IMG/VR virus record: IMGVR_UViG_3300031873_000003
Location: 29,791 to 93,790 of that record
Length of the DNA: 64,000 nucleotides
Origin: a virus
Direction: 5' to 3' (one strand)
The notes below the pieces were generated by a model. The model made no database searches, was not told the origin of the DNA, and saw only the letters and a list, made by a program, of their open reading frames with translations. Shown here one piece after another: positions 59,681 through 64,000 of this stretch; the stretch's first letter is position 1, and each line of letters starts with the position of its first letter. The translations under genes and the position numbers were made by a program.

Positions 59681-59683
59681 TTG

Positions 59684-59923
59684 TTATACAGCACGGGAAA
59701 TAACGGCAGATGAAGTCAGATGATGCCTCATCCGTGCCCCCAAAATCCTATCAGCATATTTTTCCAGCGTGCGACTATGCTGTTGACACGCCACATGGTT
59801 AAAATCTTTTCCGTCGGTGTGGATACGAAAATAACAGCGGCGAGACTTACAGAAAAGACATTGGTTATTAAAACGTATAACAACCGCATCGACCCGATGC
59901 GGAATAGACTTTTGCTTTTTCAT
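59684..59923 (-). CDS. Small cassette protein, 79 aa
   Basis: ATG 59923 has its own strong site (AAGGAGGTAAT). It is in frame with the upstream gene, so two products may arise from one frame. The protein is basic, with three Cys (CLFCKSRRC) and His, perhaps zinc-binding. The stop lies in a GTTATAC core at 59683-59689. Confidence 0.5.
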   Translation of the reverse strand: MKKQKSIPHRVDAVVIRFNNQCLFCKSRRCYFRIHTDGKDFNHVACQQHSRTLEKYADRILGARMRHHLTSSAVISRAV

Positions 59924-60196
59924 ATTACCTCCTTGCCCGCACAGGTCATGCGGAATGTTGGCGGTATCGGTGAACGGCCTGTCCACGCTCGGCCGTTGCG
60001 GTTGCAGCGGGTGGTTGAACGTCAGCACGCTCCACCACATCCGCCCGGTCAGCAGGACGCGCAGCCGTTCTCGCCACGTCAGCGCCCAGCAGGAAATCAC
60101 CATGCCGTCTTCCGTCTTGTGGACCGGCAGGGGCAGGTATTCCGGCTGGTCCTTCGCGTACACGCAGTTCTGTTCTGGGAACTCAATCGGTTTCAT
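59684..60196 (-). CDS. Cassette gene, 170 aa frame: known-type N-terminal part fused to a second gene
   Basis: ATG 60196 follows GGAGGTTGAAG. The first ~75 residues (MKPIEFPEQN, YLPLPVHKTEDG, SVLTFNHPLQPQ) resemble a small protein often seen in phages and cassettes, usually ending soon after QPQ.PSVD.PF. Here the frame stays open and runs into the separate gene that starts at 59923. Base composition here is clearly more GC-rich than in neighbours, a sign of transfer. Function unknown. Confidence 0.5.
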   Translation of the reverse strand: MKPIEFPEQNCVYAKDQPEYLPLPVHKTEDGMVISCWALTWRERLRVLLTGRMWWSVLTFNHPLQPQRPSVDRPFTDTANIPHDLCGQGGNMKKQKSIPHRVDAVVIRFNNQCLFCKSRRCYFRIHTDGKDFNHVACQQHSRTLEKYADRILGARMRHHLTSSAVISRAV

Positions 60197-60241
60197 TCTT
60201 CAACCTCCGTTGTTCTGTTTTCAACCCCGGTTGATGGCACC

Positions 60242-60301
60242 CGCCAACAACCGAATGCAGGCTACTCCGCTTCGCTCCGAGCCTGATTCGGAGCGTTATA
60301 C
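60242..60301 (+). other. attC site 1
   Basis: Left arm CCGAATGCAGGCT pairs with right arm AGCCTGATTCGG with one extra base in the left arm; the end core is GTTATAC (60295-60301). The first core (near CGCCAAC) is degenerate. Confidence 0.65.
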
Positions 60302-60559
60302 GGAAACATTAATTGGCGTTATCGCCAGCCCAACGTGGTTTTGCTGTAACCCCGAAAAGTCAGACATAACGTAGTTGATCCGATATTCGGGTATTGGAGA
60401 AGTTATTTTGTAGGCATCGTAGTCCCCATCCTCTATGGGAAGAAATCTAATTGTATCGCCTACTTGGAAATCACGGTCGTTTTTCCGGATCTCAAAGGTT
60501 TTCCCCCCTTCGAGAATGTGGCATAAATAACATTGTTTTATTTTTAGTTGATGCAGCAT
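60296..60559 (-). CDS. DUF3850/ASCH-like protein, 87 aa
   Basis: ATG 60559 follows TTGGAGGTACAT; a longer frame to 60682 runs through attC 2 and is not used. The pattern HQLKIKQCYLCHILEGGKTF then EIRKNDRDFQVGDTIRFLPI matches DUF3850, a PUA/ASCH-like fold thought to bind RNA or modified bases. It is common in phage genomes. The stop falls in the attC 1 core. Confidence 0.75.
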   Translation of the reverse strand: MLHQLKIKQCYLCHILEGGKTFEIRKNDRDFQVGDTIRFLPIEDGDYDAYKITSPIPEYRINYVMSDFSGLQQNHVGLAITPINVSV

Positions 60560-60586
60560 ATGTACCTCCAATATAATTAAGAAAAT

Positions 60587-60641
60587 GGATAACAAGTCAC
60601 TCCAGCGGACGGTCAAGGCGCCGCTGACCTCTACGTTATCT
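60587..60641 (+). other. attC site 2
   Basis: Cores GGATAAC and GTTATCT; left arm ACTCCAGCGGACG and right arm CGCCGCTGACCT pair with an extra A in the left arm. Confidence 0.85.
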
Positions 60642-60833
60642 CCATACAATTCCAGTTCCACAACAGGTTCGACATGTTTCAAATTCTATTGTTGAGCTTG
60701 CCCATTGACCGGTAACTTGGGAATAAAACCCTTGTGACACTAATCCATTGCCCGAACATATCGGACAACGATGAGGCATTTCAGAAATAACCACCGGCTG
60801 CACTTGAGCCGGAATAGCTCTTTTAGATTTCAT
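60636..60833 (-). CDS. Small zinc-ribbon protein, 65 aa
   Basis: ATG 60833 follows AAGGAGAAAAC. CPICSGNGLV and CRTCCGTGIVW give two CxxC knuckles of DnaJ type (CxxCxGxG), so one zinc ion is likely. The stop codon is the TTA of the attC 2 core. Confidence 0.65.
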   Translation of the reverse strand: MKSKRAIPAQVQPVVISEMPHRCPICSGNGLVSQGFYSQVTGQWASSTIEFETCRTCCGTGIVWR

Positions 60834-60930
60834 GTTTTCTCCTTGTCCGGCAACGGTGTCGTATCACCAGCTATACAGATGTTTAGTATTGCTATACGGA
60901 TGAAATAGGTTCGGTGGAATCACATACGGC

Positions 60931-61128
60931 CTATTTCTGGTCATGTTCAGTTATCGGCCACCGGTACGGCCCATGAGTGATCGTAGCCCCGAGAATCCCC
61001 TTCTTGTGACCGAGCTTCGCCGTTTTCCACACCGGACCGCTTGGAGTTTGCACAATAGAGGAGACAGTGCATCTCTTGTGACGGTTTCTTGCCTCTCGCT
61101 CACGTTTCCCGGCTCGGTTTGCACTCAT
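60931..61128 (-). CDS. Small basic hypothetical protein, 65 aa
   Basis: ATG 61128 follows TGAGGTAACCCGCT. Very basic N-terminus (NRAGKREREARNRHKRC), so nucleic-acid binding is possible. It shares one cassette with the zinc-ribbon gene downstream; the gap 60834-60930 has two TATACAG-like repeats and no attC site. Confidence 0.5.
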   Translation of the reverse strand: MSANRAGKREREARNRHKRCTVSSIVQTPSGPVWKTAKLGHKKGILGATITHGPYRWPITEHDQK

Positions 61129-61170
61129 GTTTTAGCGGGTTACCTCATATACCTACTAATGACCAATTCC

Positions 61171-61227
61171 GTATAACAAGTCATTCGACCGGATGCCCAA
61201 AAGCGCCGGTCAATTCAATCGTTCTTT
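61171..61227 (+). other. attC site 3
   Basis: First core GTATAAC, end core GTTCTTT. Left arm TTCGACCGGATGC pairs with right arm GCGCCGGTCAATT, with an extra base on the left. Confidence 0.75.
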
Positions 61228-61361
61228 TACGGTGGTCGGATGCTATCCCGACTGAGTGCTGCCGATTCTACGGCTCGTTTGCTCATCAGCAATAGTTATT
61301 CGGTTGAGCTTGCCCGAAAGGACTATGCGTGTCTGCTTTCCACGCCGCACCGTAAAAGAAC
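61222..61361 (+). other. Cassette with no convincing gene, ends inverted
   Basis: About 140 bp between attC 3 and attC 4, bounded by GTTCTTTTACGGTG (61221-61234) and its exact inverted copy CACCGTAAAAGAAC (61348-61361). Only a 19-codon frame without a ribosome site lies inside. It may carry a promoter, a small RNA or nothing. Confidence 0.6.
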
Positions 61362-61410
61362 AAATCACTAGAGCCGAACTGTAACCAGTCGGCTCACTTC
61401 TGCGTTATCC
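61355..61410 (+). other. attC site 4
   Basis: Cores AAAGAAC and GTTATCC. Left arm CACTAGAGCCGAAC pairs with right arm GTCGGCTCACTTC, one extra base on the left. Confidence 0.8.
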
Positions 61411-61611
61411 TGCGCCCAATATGGCCTTTACTTTCGGCCCCCATTTCTGCATTACATCAAAACACTCAGACCCGAATGTGTGCGGGTCCTCTCCGTATAG
61501 CCTCAACGCCATAACCATAGCATCGGCTTCAAGTTCTCGAACATCAGAAACAAGATAAAATTCCTCTTCGACATTACTGCTCCCCGGCAACTTACGAATA
61601 TGAACATCCAT
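61405..61611 (-). CDS. Cassette-encoded hypothetical protein, 68 aa
   Basis: ATG 61611 follows GAGGAGGAGTGAA. Acidic, mixed alpha/beta (EEFYLVSDVRELEADAMVMA). No family is recognised. The stop is the TTA of the attC 4 core and the start is 23 bases from attC 5, so the gene fills its cassette. Confidence 0.6.
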   Translation of the reverse strand: MDVHIRKLPGSSNVEEEFYLVSDVRELEADAMVMALRLYGEDPHTFGSECFDVMQKWGPKVKAILGAG

Positions 61612-61634
61612 TTCACTCCTCCTCATAATGATGC

Positions 61635-61690
61635 GGATAACCGTTCACTCCAGCGGACGCCCAGGAGCGCCGCTGACCTCTGCGTTAGAC
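61635..61690 (+). other. attC site 5
   Basis: Cores GGATAAC and GTTAGAC. Left arm ACTCCAGCGGACG and right arm CGCCGCTGACCT, as in attC 2; extra A on the left. The first core matches the attC 4 end core. Confidence 0.9.
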
Positions 61691-62182
61691 GGTTTTCAAT
61701 ATAAGAGTGCATTCACCATGATACCATTTGCTAAAATGAAACGTTCCTACGGAAAACCCGAACGGGAACCCCACAATACTTCCAGATCCGTAGACCACCA
61801 AACCCCTTATCCCTCCATAATCGTTTATCATTTTCATAATTTTCTGTCGTTGAAATACCTTATTTGTCGGAAGGATGTAAGCTATCTCCGTAGCCAACTC
61901 GAAATTATGTTGCAACCAAAGCTCAAAACAAGAATAAGGAGGGTTTCCGATAATCCAATCAACTTTTTTATCGTAGTCAAAGAAGTTTCTACCAGCTTCA
62001 ATTTCGCACCAATCGGAGCCTTCAGGCAGGTGTCGATAAAATGCCCCATCGCCTCGACAAGGATCAAGGCAAAGACCGGATGGCTGTAACCATTGAATGA
62101 TCTCCTGTGCAACATTGTCTGGTGTGTAAACAATGTCTTTCTCAAGCGGTGGTCTCTCTATGAGTTCTAATTGATGAATCAT
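61685..62182 (-). CDS. Adenine-specific DNA methyltransferase-like protein, 165 aa
   Basis: CLDPCRGDGAFYRHL is the SAM-binding motif and IIGNPPYSCF the catalytic NPPY motif of N6-adenine methyltransferases. The protein is small for the class, with the target recognition part reduced. It may protect phage DNA from restriction. No clear ribosome site precedes ATG 62182, which lies 11 bases from attC 6. The stop is within the attC 5 core. Confidence 0.8.
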   Translation of the reverse strand: MIHQLELIERPPLEKDIVYTPDNVAQEIIQWLQPSGLCLDPCRGDGAFYRHLPEGSDWCEIEAGRNFFDYDKKVDWIIGNPPYSCFELWLQHNFELATEIAYILPTNKVFQRQKIMKMINDYGGIRGLVVYGSGSIVGFPFGFSVGTFHFSKWYHGECTLILKTV

Positions 62183-62192
62183 AAAAAATAGC

Positions 62193-62256
62193 GTCTAACA
62201 AGGCGCTCCACCGGATTGCCAATAAACCTGGCAACCGGTGAGCTTAGTCGTTATGC
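62193..62256 (+). other. attC site 6
   Basis: Cores GTCTAAC and GTTATGC. Left arm CTCCACCGGATTGCC pairs with GGCAACCGGTGAGC, an extra A on the left; the longest site of the array. Confidence 0.9.
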
Positions 62257-62490
62257 GACTTCAATTGGCTCTGGGACTGGAAATGCTACAAATTTCGATG
62301 AAATCCCATGTCCACAAACTACTTCATATACTCTTGTTTCACCCTTCATTTTTGTCAGTGAACTGCAAACAATCAAGGTTCCTTCTCCTCCTTCTACTCC
62401 TTGAATACGCCATGGAACTATATATTCTTTTCCATTACAATCACAACCCGTTTTCTTACAAATACTGCATCGTGTTATTCGCTCTCTCAT
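62251..62490 (-). CDS. Cys-rich cassette protein, 79 aa
   Basis: ATG 62490 follows TTGGAGGTGAAAG. The N-terminus RCSICKKTGCDCNGKEY may bind zinc; VYEVVCGHGISS follows in a second half. Not recognised. The stop is in the attC 6 core. Confidence 0.6.
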   Translation of the reverse strand: MRERITRCSICKKTGCDCNGKEYIVPWRIQGVEGGEGTLIVCSSLTKMKGETRVYEVVCGHGISSKFVAFPVPEPIEVA

Positions 62491-62520
62491 CTTTCACCTC
62501 CAATTATAAATTAGAAAATC

Positions 62521-62577
62521 GCATAACAAATCATTCGACCGGACGCTCAAGGGCGCCGGTCAACTTAGTCGTTATGC
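62521..62577 (+). other. attC site 7
   Basis: Cores GCATAAC and GTTATGC. Starts TAACAAATCATTCGACC, very like the classic attC consensus; arms pair with one extra A on the left. Confidence 0.9.
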
Positions 62578-62748
62578 TTCTTCCCAAACCACCCTACCGT
62601 CAAAACTACCGTCTTTGTGTAATCTGATCACAGTTACGGAAACCCCGATATCCATATCATCACAGAAAACATCTATGACTTGGCCAATCTTTAGGTTCTC
62701 TGGCATCCCTTTATCTACCAATTCACATAAAAACATCTCGCTAATCAT
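62572..62748 (-). CDS. Small cassette protein, 58 aa
   Basis: ATG 62748 opens 58 codons after TTAAGGATTTTGTT (weak site). The frame (LKIGQVIDVFCDDMDIGVSV, then VIRLHKDGSFDG) fills its cassette and ends in the attC 7 core. Beta-rich; not recognised. Confidence 0.55.
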   Translation of the reverse strand: MISEMFLCELVDKGMPENLKIGQVIDVFCDDMDIGVSVTVIRLHKDGSFDGRVVWEEA

Positions 62749-62768
62749 AACAAAATCCTTAATTTACA

Positions 62769-62823
62769 GCATAACCAATCACTCCAGCGGACGGTCAAGG
62801 CGCCGCTTAGTTTTACGTTATAC
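62769..62823 (+). other. attC site 8
   Basis: Cores GCATAAC and GTTATAC. Left arm CCAGCGGACG pairs with CGCCGCTTAG, an extra A on the left. The first core matches the attC 7 end core. Confidence 0.85.
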
Positions 62824-63135
62824 CCCAACAAAATCCTCACACGTGTCAGCCCTATCAAAAACTTTTCGATGTGCTAGTTTTAGTTTTTCCCAGAAAGTTT
62901 TCCTACCAAATTCGTTTTTTTCCTGGGCTGTTACAAATTCTTGAGGATAGATAGAAAAAATATGCTCTCCCCCTTTTTCCAATATCCAATGTCCCATAGG
63001 ATTCCCAGACTGATCAACCCCTGGATTACACCGGATAGTGTTTTTGGAAATATTCACCTTGCAATGTAAACAATCCTTACATGATTTGAACCTCCCCACG
63101 GCTAAAGCCGGGGGATTCCTGTTAATTAAGGACAT
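62818..63135 (-). CDS. Cassette gene restarted by a TnpB right end, 105 aa
   Basis: ATG 63135 and its site AAGGAGGTCAGCA lie inside the 3' end of a tnpB relic. The frame crosses the right-end hairpin (NRNPPALAVGRF) and continues into what looks like a native gene with Cys pairs (CKDCLHCKV) and an ordinary C-terminus. The stop is in the attC 8 core. The native start has been lost. Function unknown. Confidence 0.55.
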   Translation of the reverse strand: MSLINRNPPALAVGRFKSCKDCLHCKVNISKNTIRCNPGVDQSGNPMGHWILEKGGEHIFSIYPQEFVTAQEKNEFGRKTFWEKLKLAHRKVFDRADTCEDFVGV

Positions 63136-63290
63136 TGCTGACCTCCTTGTGGCTCGTTCCAAGCCCGAAATTAAGAATTACTTGGGCAGCATTAATGTCT
63201 CTGTCCAAGATGGAGCCACACTCCTTACATTCCCAATTTCGTACCTTAAGCCCACTCAATCCTGTAGGTCCAGTTAAGTTACTTGTTCTC
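63085..63290 (-). pseudogene. tnpB: tnpB 3' fragment with right end
   Basis: The frame ending at TAA 63122 reads SGLKVRNWECKECGSILDRD then INAAQVIL, the second half of the TnpB zinc ribbon and the last RuvC motif. The right-end hairpin CCCCCGGCTTTAGCCGTGGGG and GAGGTTCAA follow at 63085-63118. The first Cys pair and everything before it are missing; an HNH gene abuts at ~63290. Confidence 0.8.
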
Positions 63291-63824
63291 ATTGTTTCCT
63301 GCTAAAGCATGGACCATGCCGTCTATCAGTGCTTGTAATTCGCACAATGTAGCGGTTCCCTTCATGCGATTAGCACGATGGCTGAGAACCCATACATTGC
63401 CTTTTACATACCCCTTTGTAGGGATTATCCTGTCCAAAGACGGACTGTTCGGGGAAGGTTTATTTTTTCCTACAATAAGAGGCAAACGAAGAACGGGGCA
63501 CATTGTGGGAATAACTATGTCCGAAACAGACAAGTCAAAGGGCAAGTGCAATTCTCTTGCTCTGCGTCTTGCATGTTTCCACAATCCATATTCTGGCGTT
63601 CCACACTTGCCGTGTAAAGTAACTCTCGTTTTGAATTTCTCGTGACTCATACAGCCACAACTCAGAGTTGCCTTTCTGCGTAGGTTGCCGCCAGAAGTCC
63701 TAGTTTCTTTTCCACAATCGCAACGACACCGCCAACGAGCTTGACCATCGGACAAATTCATATCACGGGCTAAGACGACAAGACGCCCAAACCGCTGACC
63801 CGTCAAATCTTTCAGACTACTCAT
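63279..63824 (-). CDS. HNH homing endonuclease inside tnpB, 181 aa
   Basis: I use ATG 63824 (MSSLKDLTGQRFGRLVVLA); a longer frame to 63851 starts in tnpB. The pattern CRCDCGKET, LSCGCMSHE (zinc) and SLDRIIPTKGYVKGNVWVLS with SHRANRMK is that of a common phage HNH class. A GGAGGAAAAACGC site lies upstream. It takes the place of the middle of tnpB. Confidence 0.85.
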   Translation of the reverse strand: MSSLKDLTGQRFGRLVVLARDMNLSDGQARWRCRCDCGKETRTSGGNLRRKATLSCGCMSHEKFKTRVTLHGKCGTPEYGLWKHARRRARELHLPFDLSVSDIVIPTMCPVLRLPLIVGKNKPSPNSPSLDRIIPTKGYVKGNVWVLSHRANRMKGTATLCELQALIDGMVHALAGNNENK

Positions 63825-63828
63825 ATTG

Positions 63829-63966
63829 CGTTTTTCCTCCGTCCCTAGCATTGAGTTCGATTTTCCTCAAGCCCCAGTTGTAGATAGATGCCAAGTGGAC
63901 AAGCCAACGAGACAGGTCAACTTCTTGTCCCTTGGTCAGCTTGAGTTTGAGGGTTCGGACGATCAC
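63829..63966 (-). pseudogene. tnpB: tnpB 5' fragment
   Basis: From a GTG near 63966 the frame reads MIVRTLKLKLTKGQEVDLSR, then HLASIYNWGLRKIELNARDG, which is the start of TnpB. It is stopped by TAG just where the HNH gene starts. The two tnpB pieces are in the same orientation and belong to one former gene that has lost about its middle 250 codons. Confidence 0.75.
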
Positions 63967-64000
63967 TTCTTTCGTCTCTTCTCGTTGAGTTGCTTCATCC

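Larger units (their letters stand above)
59683..62823 (+). mobile_element. Integron-type gene cassette array (CALIN) with eight attC sites
   Basis: Eight attC-like sites of 55-64 bp separate short cassettes. Core sites at the two ends of a cassette are complementary as expected of real cassettes; five cassettes match perfectly over seven bases (for example GTTAGAC and GTCTAAC, GTTATGC and GCATAAC, GTTCTTT and AAAGAAC). No integrase gene is in the window, hence a cluster of attC sites lacking an integrase. The sites read rightward by their first arm (TAACAA..TCACTCC) and by the extra base in the left arm, yet all genes read leftward. A GTTATAC at 59683-59689 may be the left boundary. Confidence 0.8.

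Noticed and set aside
58359-60374. Several + strand frames of 130-190 codons in the accessory region
   Set aside because: They are shadows of well-supported leftward genes with ribosome sites, Cys motifs and attC-linked stops.
60590-62823. attC-like sites as simple terminator hairpins
   Set aside because: Seven-base cores are complementary between the two ends of each cassette, and arms carry the one-base asymmetry of attC sites, which terminators would not show.
1-64000. tRNA genes
   Set aside because: No cloverleaf with a TTCRANYY arm was noticed by eye; a tRNA scan was not possible here.

Overview
This window reads as part of a large tailed double-stranded DNA phage (or prophage), probably podovirus-like and from an environmental community. 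The late region shows it: scaffold-like protein, major capsid protein, head-tail adaptor, fibers, very large internal virion proteins and a lysis module lie on the + strand from base 1 to about 55.7 kb in tight, often overlapping order (ATGA, TTGA and GTG/TTG starts). A lipoprotein in the lysis region hints at a Gram-negative host, but this is weak. No tRNA, rRNA, CRISPR array, terminase or portal gene was seen; the last two probably lie left of the window.

Layout. (1) 0-12 kb: head genes. The capsid gene (1842-3349) appears to be split into three exons by two related ORF-less group I introns. Two short TnpB-type mini-elements sit among these genes. (2) 12-25.8 kb: an island of sugar genes: at least six glycosyltransferases, a nucleotide-sugar epimerase, three SAM methyltransferases, an asparagine-synthetase-like amidotransferase and a radical SAM enzyme. 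Its two ends carry the same three-gene module, as if duplicated. It is interrupted by an intact TnpB transposon, by an antisense HNH endonuclease, and by a minus-strand Tad2-like anti-defence gene with a consensus promoter. (3) 25.8-38 kb: tail and fiber genes. Three proteins here and in region 1 carry long mucin-like Ser-Pro repeats. (4) 38-51.4 kb: helical-repeat and internal virion proteins, ending in a 2202-residue polyvalent protein with ADP-ribosyltransferase-like, GNAT-like and metallopeptidase-like segments. (5) 51.5-55.7 kb: small membrane proteins, an alpha/beta hydrolase, an M15 peptidase, a holin-like protein and a lipoprotein.

(6) 55.8-64 kb is read leftward and is accessory. It holds small Zn-binding and coiled-coil genes, a Cro/C1-type regulator, an IscB element with its likely omega RNA, and then, from 59.7 to 62.8 kb, an integron-type cassette array with eight attC sites and no integrase in view. 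Every identifiable cassette gene is reversed relative to its attC site, and almost every stop codon lies inside an attC core. The window ends in a tnpB gene whose middle has been replaced by an HNH endonuclease gene.

A working idea (inference): the phage makes mucin-like Ser-Pro virion proteins and carries its own glycosylation island to decorate them. The genome is also unusually loaded with guide-RNA nuclease elements (TnpB, IscB and their mini-derivatives), HNH endonucleases and self-splicing introns, several of them at or inside virion genes.
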